A DNA stretch of 64,000 bases from Metabacillus dongyingensis (GTDB taxonomy: Bacteria > Bacillota > Bacilli > Bacillales > Bacillaceae), in the NCBI RefSeq assembly GCF_019933155.2, contig NZ_CP082944.1:2420001-2484000 (forward strand), given 5' to 3'. Numbering within the stretch: position 1 is the stretch's first letter; each line of letters opens with the position of its first letter. Below the pieces are notes generated by a model that was given only the letters and a program-made list of their open reading frames with translations, had not been told where the DNA came from and did not search any database. This document shows positions 26,829 to 36,229 of the stretch, one piece after another. A program made the translations under genes and the position numbers.

Positions 26829-28181
26829 ATGGTTCAGGGTAATAGACTACGATTACAAACCCTCGCTGGCTCTGCCAAGATCAATAAAGAGAAGTATACT
26901 ATTAAACGGTATACTCACTTTGATAATAAGAAGCAGTTTGAAATTCTTGAAGAAGATATTACGAATCCATGCTGGGTTACTAAGCATGGTTTTTTCCCGT
27001 TTATCCATTTTCAAATGAAATTCTTTAAATATAATAAAAAAAATAAACAGAAAAAAGAAAAGATACGAGACATTTATTATGCTTCTCATATCGATAGTTA
27101 CATTTATAAATATTACGGTGATATGTTAAATGAGTACTATAATGAATCGGTAATAGAGTTAGGGGTAAACGACGTTTCCACTGCTTACAGAAATAACTTA
27201 AAGGGAAAAAGTAATATCAATTTTGCTAAAGAAGTGATTGAATTTATTAAAAGTTGTAATCAGGCATTTATTTATGTTGCTGACTTTACTGCTTTTTTTG
27301 ATAACCTAGATCATAAATATTTGAAAAAGAAATTGCAGGATGTTTTAAAAGTCCAAAGCTTGCCTTCGGACTATTACGCTGTGTATAAAAACATAACTAA
27401 ATTTAGTTCGATAGAAAGAGATGAAATTGAGGCAGTAATAAATGAAAAATATCCTGATCAAGAACAACGTAAAAACTTAAGTAGATATTTTAGCGATAAA
27501 GAATTCAGAGAATTCAAAAAGGAAAAGATAAAAGTAAATAAAGAAAAATTCGGGATACCCCAAGGGGCAGGGATTAGTTCGGTTTGCTCTAACATATACC
27601 TTTTAGACTATGATAAAGCGATAAATGATTATGTAAACAGTAATAATGGACTTTATAGGAGATATTGTGATGATCTTATTATTATCATACCTATTAAAGG
27701 GAAATTTCAGCCGAATAGTTTTGATACACATATATCTTTTGTTAATAATATTAAAGATCGAACTCCAAGACTAGAAATTCAAAAAGAAAAAACAGGTAAA
27801 TATTTTTATATGAATGATAAGATTTACAATGAATCACTACAACCTTCCCTTTTAGACTATCTTGGTTTTTCCTTTGATGGGAATAATGTGAAAATAAGAG
27901 AAAAAAGCCTTTTCAAGTTTTACAGTAGAGCTTACAAAAAAGTGAGATTATGCAATTGGAAAACTGAAGAGAAAAAGCGAAAAGTCTATAGAAGGAGTCT
28001 ATATCAAAATTATACCCATCTAGGGAAGAAACGAAAAGGACATGGTAATTTTTTAAGCTATGTTTCAAGGGCGCAGCAAATATTCGATGAAAATACAAAA
28101 ACAATAAATTTAATGGAGCATCAGGTTGAAAACCATTGGAAATACATAAGGGATCGTCTGAAAAACCCTACAAGTGAGTAG
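26829..28181 (+). CDS. drt2: Antiviral reverse transcriptase, DRT2-like
   Basis: 450 residues. Reverse transcriptase motifs in order: YVADFTAFFDNLDH (metal-binding Asp152), FGIPQGAGISS (242-251), YCDD at 279-282, and LDYLGFSFDG near 345. The N-terminal block (KRYTHFD, FFPFIHFQ, YYASHIDSYIYKYY) is typical of the UG2/DRT2 group, and no maturase or HNH domain follows, which argues against a group II intron. DRT2 copies an upstream RNA; after phage infection the product encodes a growth-arresting protein. ATG 26829 fits GAGGGG 8 bp upstream; the GTG at 26820 lies inside that site. Assignment to DRT2 rests on my recognition of motifs. Confidence 0.75.
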   Translation: MVQGNRLRLQTLAGSAKINKEKYTIKRYTHFDNKKQFEILEEDITNPCWVTKHGFFPFIHFQMKFFKYNKKNKQKKEKIRDIYYASHIDSYIYKYYGDMLNEYYNESVIELGVNDVSTAYRNNLKGKSNINFAKEVIEFIKSCNQAFIYVADFTAFFDNLDHKYLKKKLQDVLKVQSLPSDYYAVYKNITKFSSIERDEIEAVINEKYPDQEQRKNLSRYFSDKEFREFKKEKIKVNKEKFGIPQGAGISSVCSNIYLLDYDKAINDYVNSNNGLYRRYCDDLIIIIPIKGKFQPNSFDTHISFVNNIKDRTPRLEIQKEKTGKYFYMNDKIYNESLQPSLLDYLGFSFDGNNVKIREKSLFKFYSRAYKKVRLCNWKTEEKKRKVYRRSLYQNYTHLGKKRKGHGNFLSYVSRAQQIFDENTKTINLMEHQVENHWKYIRDRLKNPTSE

Positions 28182-28207
28182 CTTATATAGGAATATGTAT
28201 GTAAAGC

Positions 28208-28262
28208 AAGAGAAAGATAGTAAAGGGTTCTAAAAAGAACGTCTTTGTTATCTTTTTTTGTT
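28208..28262 (+). terminator. Terminator after the reverse transcriptase
   Basis: AAAGATAGTAAAG...CTTTGTTATCTTT stem with an inner TTCTAAAAAGAA hairpin, then T run. Confidence 0.8.
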
Positions 28263-28544
28263 TACTACACTTTACATATTTTTATCACTACTTAATACTT
28301 TATTTGTACCTTAAAACTGAACCCGTTAAGCAAAAGCACAGTGTGTCCATTTAATGAGTATAGTGAGTACAAAAGCACACACCTTCAGAGGCGCTCAGAT
28401 TGGCTCGTAGTGTTATTATGAGGTCTCTTTGTTTAATGTAAGTTAGGATTGAATCTGAGGGTATTATGTAAGCCTGATGTTAAGTTTGTTTGTTTGTTGT
28501 TTATACAGAAATCATACTCATCAACACACATGCATGCATCGATA

Positions 28545-28612
28545 ATTATACGACACGACTCAAATAATTGGTGTATTTTAGTGCGGTAAAGTGATAAATC
28601 GTATAATGAAAA
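28545..28612. repeat. res-like recombination site, left copy
   Basis: ATTATACGA (28545-28553) and its exact inverse TCGTATAAT (28599-28607) bracket ACGACTCAAATAATT and TAGTGCGGTAAAGTGATAAA. The same core recurs at 39839-39895. It lies 270 bp upstream of an intact serine resolvase. The rest of 28263-28880 shows no gene that I can support. Confidence 0.7.
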
Positions 28613-28880
28613 CCTAATGTTGATCAACAAAATTATCGATAACAGAAGTGTAAAATATTAAGTGAAATCTAAGGAATAGATATCTCCGCTATTATTCTGT
28701 TTCAATAAGTCGTTTGTAAATCTAGAGCGTGCCTTAAGTTCACAACCGATATGCATTAGTGTGTTGTAAATTTGAAGTTGATACTATAATTAATTTACAA
28801 AATGCAAATAAAGTTATAGATTCTAATTTTACAATATGCTATCTTTGATTCATCAGATAAATACAGAAGGAACGATGAAC

Positions 28881-29444
28881 ATGAACATAGCATATATCAG
28901 AGTATCAACAGTTGAACAGAACGAAGCAAGACAAGTCGAAGCAATGAAACAGTACAAAATAGATAAGGTGTATAAAGAGAAGATCTCAGCAAAAAATACA
29001 GACAGACCAAAGCTACAAGAGATGTTAGACTTTGCAAGAGAAGGTGATACAATCTATGTTGCAGACTTCTCAAGATTAGCACGCTCTACAAAAGACTTGC
29101 TGGAACTAGTTGAACTATTAGAATCAAAAGGGGTACAACTAGTATCAATTAAAGAGCAGATTGATACCTCAACAGCAACAGGCAGACTAATGTTAAAGAT
29201 GATTAGTGCTATTAACGATTTTGAACGTGAAAATATGCTTGAAAGACAGCGTGAAGGCATTGCGATAGCTAAAGCAGAAGGAAAATACAAAGGACGAAAA
29301 GAAGTATCAATCCCAGACTTCGGTAAGCATTTTCAACGATATATGAATCGTGAAGTATCAAAGTCTCAGTTAGCAAAGGAACTTGGGATATCGAGACCAA
29401 CACTAGACAAATTAATTAAAGAGCATCAACAGGTGACTATTTAA
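28881..29444 (+). CDS. Serine resolvase / invertase
   Basis: 187 residues. Catalytic domain: MNIAYIRVSTVEQNEARQVE with Ser9 as nucleophile, ADFSRLARSTKDLLEL (active-site arginines), and the E-helix ATGRLMLKMISAINDFEREN; a C-terminal Hin-type helix-turn-helix ends VSKSQLAKELGISRPTLDKL. Closest in build to Tn3-type resolvases and Gram-positive plasmid resolvases. ATG 28881 keeps AAGGA at proper distance. A res-like site lies upstream and a second one sits 11.3 kb to the right. Confidence 0.9.
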   Translation: MNIAYIRVSTVEQNEARQVEAMKQYKIDKVYKEKISAKNTDRPKLQEMLDFAREGDTIYVADFSRLARSTKDLLELVELLESKGVQLVSIKEQIDTSTATGRLMLKMISAINDFERENMLERQREGIAIAKAEGKYKGRKEVSIPDFGKHFQRYMNREVSKSQLAKELGISRPTLDKLIKEHQQVTI

Positions 29445-29476
29445 GGGACTTCCAGAAGGAAGTCTCTTTCTTTTAT
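29440..29476 (+). terminator. Resolvase terminator
   Basis: AGGGACTTCC / GGAAGTCTCTTTC stem over the stop codon, then TTTT. Confidence 0.8.
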
Positions 29477-29665
29477 ATTAGTAGGGTAATTACCATATGT
29501 TAAACCTCTTTGACTATAGAATCAGTACTGGGCAGGTAAACACAATGTTCATTATACTGGAAAGCTAATGGGGGGTATTTCTCACATTATAAGCCCCGCA
29601 TCTATAAGATAGGTACAATAGTAGGTGTATCCACACGTCACGAATTGACCCGATTCGAGTAGGTA

Positions 29666-29806
29666 CTATTGCATTGAAAAGACTTCAGTAAATAGGAGGC
29701 TTTTATTTTTACTTTTATTTATCAATATCTTTGCAAGTACATAAATTATTGCCACGAATATGATAAACATGAGGACCATTGGAACAATTTGAGTAAAGTT
29801 ATCCAT
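29666..29806 (-). CDS. Small single-helix membrane protein
   Basis: 46 residues, reading MDNFTQIVPMVLMFIIFVAI and on, one membrane helix (about 7-28) and a Lys/Asn-rich tail. AAAAGGAGTTAATTT gives a perfect ribosome site before the ATG (29806). No homologue recognised. A short hydrophobic peptide in a defence island could be a type I toxin or an accessory subunit, but there is no direct evidence. Confidence 0.5.
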   Translation of the reverse strand: MDNFTQIVPMVLMFIIFVAIIYVLAKILINKSKNKSLLFTEVFSMQ

Positions 29807-30008
29807 AAATTAACTCCTTTTCTATTAATTTATTTTACTTTTATGACTATAATAACAGTAAAGGATGTAAGATTTTAATAATTCTGGTAATAAACTGAAA
29901 AACAAGTGAATAACACCTGAGCAAGACCTCGTTTCTGTTAAATTTATCCTGAATAATTGATTTGGAAAATATTACTTGAGTATAATCTTACTAAATGTGG
30001 GGGAACCG

Positions 30009-32360
30009 ATGAATTTATTTAATATCATCACTGGTAGAGCAAAATTAATCGAAAAAGTTCAAGATTTAACGGCAACAGTAGCAAGATATAAGAAAGAAAC
30101 AAAGCAACTTGAACAACAAATTAGATCATATGAAAGTAATTATACTGATGCGATAAAAAACATTAGTAACTTGAAAGATACCATCAGATCTGCAGAGCTA
30201 GAAATCACAGCACAAAACAAAGAAATTCAGGAAAAGGAAAAATTGATCACTACCTATAGTAAGTATTATGGAGATATTATAGACGTCGATAGAAAAGGCA
30301 ATAAAGGCCTCTCGGAACATGATCAAGATAAAAGTTTTTTTGATTTCCTAAGACCCAAAAACGATAATAATGATTTTAATGATGACCAAGTTGAAGCCAT
30401 TCGCTACAATATGAAAAAGAATTTGAGGATAATAGCTGGTGCCGGTAGTGGGAAAACACAAACCATTTGTGCAAAGACAGCTTACCTGACCATGATGGAA
30501 AATGTTAAACAAGATAAAATAGCAATGTTTACGTTTACAAATAAAGCAGCCTCTGAAATGCGGACAAGAGTCAATGAATTTTTAGATGAAGAAGAATCAA
30601 AGGTTGTTGTTGGAACCTTTAACGGTATATTTGCCTCTCTATACAATGACGTAAAAAGAAAGTTTCCCTATGTGGAACGTATAGGAATCGAAGGTGAGGA
30701 TGTGGATGAAGGCGAAAGAAAGTACAACAGGTTATTAAATGGTTTAATCAGAAAATATGGATTGAAACCAATAAACGAGGGAGAGAAACCATTAAAAGAG
30801 AAGATTGGCTATTGGACAAACATGGGCTTTACATCTGATGAGATGATAAAGTTTATAAAAAAGCATTTTGATGATCTTGAGCCAAACAGTGATAACCCTC
30901 TAAGCCTACGCTTTTCAAATATGATGACAGAGTTCAACGAACAACGAAAAACAGAAAGAATTATGGTTTTCGATGATCAAATCGTTAACCTCTTAAAGGT
31001 GTTGCAGCAAGATGATGATGCAAGAGAATATTTACAGCAACGCTTTGATTACATATTTATTGATGAATTTCAAGATACCAATCCGTTGCAAATGGAAATC
31101 ATCAAGTTACTATGCCCGCCGGATAAAAAAGATGCAGCTAAGTTAATCATCGTAGGTGATGATGACCAAAGCATTTATTACTTTAGGGGAGCGGAGCCTA
31201 AGTTCATCAAAGAATTTGCACAAACCTACTCAACGCATACCCTTACTCTTATGACAAACTATCGTTCTATTGAATCCATTGTCAAGGCAGGCAATCGAGT
31301 GATCACACATAATGCTAAAGACCGAATCAAAAAATCCATGACACCTTTTCATTATAAAGATGGTGATTGTTATATAAAAGCTCTTTCCAATCCGACAGAA
31401 GAGGCAAATTGGATTATTAACCAAGCTGTTAAGATAGGGACCAATGAGCAACAAGAAGTGGATTATTCAAAAAGTGTTGTATTGTATAGGTCCAGTACTC
31501 AGCTTAAGACATTACTTCAGCGATTAGAAATATTGGACATTCCTTTCGTGATTGAAACCAATCAGGATCTTATGGGTATTTTTAATATCGATGGGTTCAA
31601 GCAAGCCTTTGATAACTGGGTTAAGTTTATCAATGAGGAGCAAAGTAAGCTAGTTGAATGGAATATGATTTTAAAACACACTGCTAATGCTTTTTATAGA
31701 AATAATAGAGATATAACCGAATTTCAAAGAGGGAAAGGAGATATTGATCCGTCTGACGCAGCTGAATTTATTTGTGGTAGGAGTTCAGATAAGAATAAAA
31801 AGATGGTCATTGAGTATTTAAACGATCTTATCCAATTAAAAATAGGCAAACCAGTGTCTTTAAAAGCCTTAATCAAGAAATTCTTAACATTCCCGGTCAT
31901 TGAGAAGCAATTAACGAAAGAAGAAAAAAAGTGGATTGAAATGGAAAGTGAAGAATTCGACTCATGGGCAAGCATGATGCAAAGATATTCTCAGATGAAA
32001 AAGAAAAAGGATGAGATGAAGAAAAAGATAGAGGATTACCATAATGGAAATTATAATGCTCTTTACCTTTTGACGATTCATAAAAGTAAGGGTTTGTCGT
32101 TTGAGAATGTTTTTTTGATTGGACTTTACGAAAATGGACTGCCTAGTAAACGTGCCATAAAAAAACCGAACAAAACAGAATTGAAGAAACATGTGGAACA
32201 AGCGGATCCACCTTCTACGATTGAAGAAGAAAGGCGATTAATGTACGTAGCGGTTACCCGTCCCAAGAAAAATTTATACATTACATTGCCAAAGACCATC
32301 AATGATAAACCGGTTAAAAGTTCTGTGTTTATAAAGGAAATTCAACTGCCTTTTAAATGA
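30009..32360 (+). CDS. UvrD-like SF1 helicase with N-terminal coiled coil
   Basis: 783 residues. Residues ~10-90 form a coiled coil (LTATVARYKKETKQLEQQIR), absent from UvrD/PcrA. Then SF1A motifs: Walker A RIIAGAGSGKTQT, Ia FTFTNKAASEMRTRV, II FIDEFQDTNPLQ, III IIVGDDDQSIYYFRGA, IV MTNYRS, V TIHKSKGLSFENV, VI RLMYVAVTRPKKNLY. A 3'-5' translocase/helicase. The coil suggests docking to a partner or to DNA ends. ATG 30009 has GGGGGA upstream. It stands alone, 4 kb from the OLD nuclease, so a Gabija pairing is not supported. Confidence 0.88.
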   Translation: MNLFNIITGRAKLIEKVQDLTATVARYKKETKQLEQQIRSYESNYTDAIKNISNLKDTIRSAELEITAQNKEIQEKEKLITTYSKYYGDIIDVDRKGNKGLSEHDQDKSFFDFLRPKNDNNDFNDDQVEAIRYNMKKNLRIIAGAGSGKTQTICAKTAYLTMMENVKQDKIAMFTFTNKAASEMRTRVNEFLDEEESKVVVGTFNGIFASLYNDVKRKFPYVERIGIEGEDVDEGERKYNRLLNGLIRKYGLKPINEGEKPLKEKIGYWTNMGFTSDEMIKFIKKHFDDLEPNSDNPLSLRFSNMMTEFNEQRKTERIMVFDDQIVNLLKVLQQDDDAREYLQQRFDYIFIDEFQDTNPLQMEIIKLLCPPDKKDAAKLIIVGDDDQSIYYFRGAEPKFIKEFAQTYSTHTLTLMTNYRSIESIVKAGNRVITHNAKDRIKKSMTPFHYKDGDCYIKALSNPTEEANWIINQAVKIGTNEQQEVDYSKSVVLYRSSTQLKTLLQRLEILDIPFVIETNQDLMGIFNIDGFKQAFDNWVKFINEEQSKLVEWNMILKHTANAFYRNNRDITEFQRGKGDIDPSDAAEFICGRSSDKNKKMVIEYLNDLIQLKIGKPVSLKALIKKFLTFPVIEKQLTKEEKKWIEMESEEFDSWASMMQRYSQMKKKKDEMKKKIEDYHNGNYNALYLLTIHKSKGLSFENVFLIGLYENGLPSKRAIKKPNKTELKKHVEQADPPSTIEEERRLMYVAVTRPKKNLYITLPKTINDKPVKSSVFIKEIQLPFK

Positions 32361-32373
32361 TAGAGTAACTCAA

Positions 32374-32406
32374 TAGAAAAGACAGTTTTAAGCTGTCTTT
32401 TCTTTT
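32374..32406 (+). terminator. Terminator after the UvrD-like gene
   Basis: AAAAGACAGTTTTAAGCTGTCTTTTC: AAAGACAG pairs with CTGTCTTT. Confidence 0.9.
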
Positions 32407-32645
32407 TAACCAAATTTGTGACGTACTCTCTGCGTAAATTATGAAGCATTTTAAGAAAAGCATTATGGATACTCTTTTAACTTGAAGATAGAGGGGATTT
32501 ATCAAACCAAACTTTTGAACTACCATTTAATAAGTTTCTTCAAGATTTGAAAAATGACAATACTTAAAAAGACCCTGCTCAATCGTTTAAAAAAGAGGAG
32601 AGCGATAATTAATAAGTCTATGGATTAGGGTTGACTGGATTTAGG

Positions 32646-32740
32646 TCATTATCAGTATTGACACTTCCTAACCATTTTCATTCTCTGTGGTGAAGCGCTG
32701 ATTTTTGCGCTTCATGGATGGCTAACGGGTGCTTTAATAC
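32646..32740. repeat. Structured repeat, copy 1
   Basis: Starts TCATTATCAGTATTGACAC and contains the perfect stem TGAAGCGC / GCGCTTCA around TGATTTTT (32691-32714). About three quarters identical to 34825-34910. Possibly a structured RNA or regulatory element. Confidence 0.55.
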
Positions 32741-32834
32741 AACGAGCAGCATAAAAGGAATAGATATAACAGAAATGGAAAAAGCCTCAGTCATGTAGTT
32801 AGGCCCTATTTTTTTAATTAAAAAGGAGTGAAAT

Positions 32835-32906
32835 ATGTGGGAAGATTTTGTAAAACCAACAAAAGAACAATTATATGAATTGTATGATAAGTTCTTTAAT
32901 AGTTAA
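32835..32906 (+). pseudogene. Truncated 23-residue reading frame
   Basis: AAAAAGGAGTGAAAT precedes ATG 32835; the frame reads MWEDFVKPTKEQLYELYDKF then FNS and TAA. The PTKEQLYELY stretch resembles the start of helix-turn-helix proteins. Probably the 5' remnant of a larger gene. 32907-33108 is AT-rich without further features. Confidence 0.35.
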
Positions 32907-33108
32907 ATTAAAAAGTGAGTTTGCATTACAAGTTTAATTGTACTATAGAGAAATGAATAAAATTTTGATTTTATTAAATTCTTTTTAAAATATAAAAAGT
33001 CTTTAATACATATAATTTTAAATTAGTTATTTTACCATTCGTGCCTTCCAATATTACAAAAAATGGATAAAATATTAATGATGTTTAATTCATGTGGAGG
33101 TGAAATCG

Positions 33109-34149
33109 TTGGAGGAATTTATTAGTTTTATTTCTACATCTCAATTTAATGCAACTCTTGCAATTTTTTCAGTGCTATTAAACAAGAAGCAAGGCAAAAA
33201 AACCATAGTACAAAAGAAACAATTCGCTTAACAGAAGAATTAGTTAATCTTATCATTCGTAATTCAGTAAATAAAAGTCTGAATATATCAAATATTAACT
33301 TAACATATATGCTTAAAGGGATGATGTTTTCAAAGAATTTTAACTTAAGGCATAATACGGAACAAATTCTTAAAATGGTATATGCTAAAGTTTATGAAAA
33401 TGAACATATTAGTGTTGATATACGACCTAGTTTATTATCCGAAATTGAAGATAGAATTAATGGCTTAATGTATGAAGAAGTTGATTTACCTAATAATAGT
33501 AATAAAAGAAGCCTCTGGTCATTAACTATTTCGATTGTAACAGCAGTTGTGGTATCATTTGGATTATCGGGTATGTTGAGCCGAGTAAGGGTACATAAAG
33601 TAATACTCTATTGTTACTATCAGTATTAGTTTTTATTATAGTTGTTCCTTTGTTAATAATAAAAGTAGTGCAGCCTATAGTGAGAAATAATAAAATTGCA
33701 AAACAGAATTCTACTCAAACTAACAGTAGTCAAATAAATATACATACTGTCCCAACCATAATTAATAATACTCATGGTTCTCCTGCTCCTGAAAAAGAAA
33801 TAGAATTTTAGAGGATGCACCAACTGTACTTGAAGTTTTTAAACAGCGGTTTATACTAGAAAATTTAATAAGTGAATTATTAAGAAAAACCGATAAAGAC
33901 TTTCAAAATAATTTCTCTCCTATTAAAACATTAATGTTTTTGCGTGATAACAATACTATTGATAAGGATTTTTATCAGAACTTAAGAGAATTATTAAGGT
34001 TCTCCAATTCTGTTGTACATGATGGTACGATTCAACATATGAAATCAAACTATATCAAAGAAATTATAAATAGTATGAAATTAGCAGCGGTTAATCTTAA
34101 AGAATTAATTGATAGTACTTCTAGCGATGATGATATTAAAACAGCTTAG
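33109..34149 (+). pseudogene. Frameshifted membrane-protein gene
   Basis: Starts TTG 33109 after GGAGGTGAAATCG. Coding continues through at least three frame changes: MEEFISFISTSQFNATLAIF (frame of 33109), then TKETIRLTEELVNLIIR to SLWSLTISIVTAVVVSFG (frame of 33309), then LLLSVLVFIIVVPLLII (frame of 33611), then EDAPTVLEVFKQRFILENLI to the stop at 34149. The intact product would be ~345 residues with two membrane helices and a C-terminal helical domain holding LRFSNSVVHDG, reminiscent of HEPN or DUF4145-type ends. Not functional as it stands unless there are sequencing errors. Confidence 0.6.
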
Positions 34150-34162
34150 ATTTGATCAGTAG

Positions 34163-34200
34163 AAAACTTGCTTGTTTAAAGGCAAGTTTTTTTATTTTAC
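34163..34200 (+). terminator. Terminator
   Basis: AAACTTGCTTG pairs with GGCAAGTTT, then T run. Confidence 0.8.
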
Positions 34201-34262
34201 TGTTACCGATTGAGTTACTTATTCGGTAACGTTTGTAATCATTTTATAAATGCAGTAACAAT

Positions 34263-34526
34263 TTGAAGTGGGTTCAGTTGCATGAAGTAATTCAAACATT
34301 TAGTACAAATGAACAACAAATAGCAAAAGAAATATTTGACTATGCCTATAGTCTAGAAGAAGTGGATTACTATTTGGCTGACGGAATAGACGGAATAATG
34401 GTAAGAAGGGAAACGAGACGTCATAAATTTTTATCAATTTCAACTAAAAGTAATAGAGTGTTGTTCCATCTTCCTATTAAATTAAGAGACTCGGTTTTTG
34501 ATCAGTTTAAAGAAAATATATCCTAG
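34263..34526 (+). CDS. Hypothetical protein, up to 87 residues
   Basis: A protein-like frame (EIFDYAYSLEEVDYYLADGI, then RHKFLSISTKSNRVLFHL) of 87 residues at most. Only TTG starts are available (34263 or 34278) and neither has a clear ribosome site, so it may be a 5'-truncated gene. The RHKFLSI...RVLFHLP part looks like a beta-rich domain. Not recognised. Confidence 0.4.
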   Translation: MKWVQLHEVIQTFSTNEQQIAKEIFDYAYSLEEVDYYLADGIDGIMVRRETRRHKFLSISTKSNRVLFHLPIKLRDSVFDQFKENIS

Positions 34527-34695
34527 AGACAAAAACCAGATTGACATAGAGTTGAAGGACATTGTAACGCTAGAAAGTATAAAGGAATTAATAAACCTAG
34601 CCTATAAGGAACGTGAATAAAGGCTAAGTGTTAAATCTATGTATGAGAAATCCCGCCTTTAACATTTATATCAACAGTTATAGAGAGGAACTTCG

Positions 34696-34791
34696 ATGGA
34701 GGAAACAATGGGGGGGAATTATAAAGTATCGGTTAAGGGGCAAGACCTCGATGATCATAACCCGTCTTTTATTTTGACTGCTACAGAATGA
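34696..34791 (+). CDS. Possible 31-residue peptide
   Basis: GAGAGGAAC precedes ATG 34696; reads MEETMGGNYKVSVKGQDLDD and on to TGA 34789-34791. Polar and without hydrophobic segment. Could be a small gene or the start of a lost one. Confidence 0.35.
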   Translation: MEETMGGNYKVSVKGQDLDDHNPSFILTATE

Positions 34792-34824
34792 AATATAACG
34801 CAGGTTAAGCAATGCCTAGCTATA

Positions 34825-34910
34825 TCATTATCAGTATAGACACACAGAAACCCTAATTTCATTCACTGTAGTGAAACGCCGATTTTACGCTTCATGTGTC
34901 TAATGGAAGC
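34825..34910. repeat. Structured repeat, copy 2
   Basis: TCATTATCAGTATAGACAC start as in copy 1. TAGACACA (34837-34844) pairs with TGTGTCTA (34895-34902), enclosing TTCACTGTAGTGAA. It lies 165 bp before the nuclease/SMC operon. Confidence 0.55.
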
Positions 34911-35073
34911 GTTAAATTAAACACTCATAATAAAAAAATAATTAGTTTGGGATTAAAATCCTTTTTTGTTAAAATGAGATAAGGACAAGCGAGGTTAGTT
35001 GTTCGCTTACTTTATAAGTAGTTATTAAAATATTTTCAGTCTAATAGTTAGTAATACAAGTGAGGTGAAAGAC

Positions 35074-36228
35074 ATGTCTATAGTATTTGAGCCTGATAAG
35101 AGTGGTATAAATAGCTTAGGAGGTTTTTCTTATCAGATAAAGGTGTTTGTTTATTATTTAAGCTTACTCAAAGAAGAAGGAATGCAACTCGAATTTGAGA
35201 GTTTTGATGATGTGAGCTTTTCAAAAATTAATGCTGAAAAACTCGATGAAAAAAGTGAGAATTTCAAAAGTACTATAGTTAAAAACGATTCAATTATTGC
35301 TATTCAAGTGAAAAGAACTGATATAACAAACGAAACAGCTAGACAAACACTGTTAAATTGGTTTCTTTTAGAAGCTTCGCAAATTGAAGTATCTCGGTAT
35401 ATTTTGTTTACTGATGCTATATATAATAACGAAGATAAAATGTTTGATATAAGCTGTGAAGATCTTTTTGCTTTAGTAAAAGCGACTGATAAAAGTACAA
35501 AGTCTACTATTGGTAAGGTTAAAAAGTATTTTAAGGACGATTATGAATCGTTCAAGAACATATATGAATCAATAGAATCAAAATATAAGTTTAAAGTGAC
35601 TAGTGATTTAGATGAAGAAATTGCAAAAGCTTATTCGGTGTTATTAAGGAAAAAAGGAGTTAGTAATGAAATAATATTTTTCCAGAGAATAAAAGCTTTA
35701 TTAGAAAAGATAACTAGTAATATCCTCGAAAAAATTAACACTAAGGATTCGTTTAGTATAACTCATGACGGATTTATGAAATTAATTGAACATATCTGTA
35801 AAGAAATAAGCGACGACAATCCAATTTTAGATTATATGAGTTTTAGAAGAATGTGTTCTATCGATGTTAATGATTTAGCTATTTCTAACTTACGTGAGTT
35901 TAAACAACTAAAATCTTGTGAATTAACAATTCCTTTGATTGAAGCTCACTTAACTTATGGCTTTTACTATGAGCATTATCGATTAACGAATAGTGAATTA
36001 AATAAAATAATAAAGATAGATAACATAGAGATTACTGCTTTCGATAACTATAATGAAGAAATATTTGCTCTACAAAGGTCTAAAAATGATAATCCATACA
36101 ATAGGTTAGAAAGGACCAAAAATAGGATGAATTCTTATGCTGATAACGAACAAATTAAATATGGAGTCGTCATATACCTTACTAAAGATAATATAGGAGA
36201 TAAACAAATCTCATGGGAGGAAGAATGA
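35074..36228 (+). CDS. Lamassu/ABC-3C effector with N-terminal nuclease domain
   Basis: 384 residues. The first ~100 residues look like the Cap4/DUF4297 type of restriction-endonuclease fold: SGINSLGGFSYQIKVFVYYL, then EFESFDDVSF and IIAIQVKR, giving the E...D...Q-x-K catalytic set (Asp45/46, Gln78, Lys80). The rest is helical and likely contacts the ATPase complex. First of three tightly packed genes, as LmuA in Lamassu. Activation would degrade DNA and stop the infected cell. ATG 35074 fits GAGGTG better than GTG 35065, which lies in it. Confidence 0.72.
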   Translation: MSIVFEPDKSGINSLGGFSYQIKVFVYYLSLLKEEGMQLEFESFDDVSFSKINAEKLDEKSENFKSTIVKNDSIIAIQVKRTDITNETARQTLLNWFLLEASQIEVSRYILFTDAIYNNEDKMFDISCEDLFALVKATDKSTKSTIGKVKKYFKDDYESFKNIYESIESKYKFKVTSDLDEEIAKAYSVLLRKKGVSNEIIFFQRIKALLEKITSNILEKINTKDSFSITHDGFMKLIEHICKEISDDNPILDYMSFRRMCSIDVNDLAISNLREFKQLKSCELTIPLIEAHLTYGFYYEHYRLTNSELNKIIKIDNIEITAFDNYNEEIFALQRSKNDNPYNRLERTKNRMNSYADNEQIKYGVVIYLTKDNIGDKQISWEEE

Positions 36229-36229
36229 G

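Noticed and set aside
24441..28181. Retron with an OLD effector (Eco8-like)
   Set aside because: The RT has the N-terminal features of the DRT2 group, and the upstream region lacks the paired end repeats and priming G that I would expect for an msr-msd RNA. A profile search would settle it.
26829..28181. Group II intron maturase
   Set aside because: No maturase X domain or HNH domain follows the RT core, and no intron domain V/VI hairpins were seen downstream.
24441..32360. Gabija system from the OLD nuclease and the UvrD-like helicase
   Set aside because: GajA and GajB are normally adjacent; here 4 kb with an RT and a resolvase lie between, and the helicase has a long coiled coil not seen in GajB.
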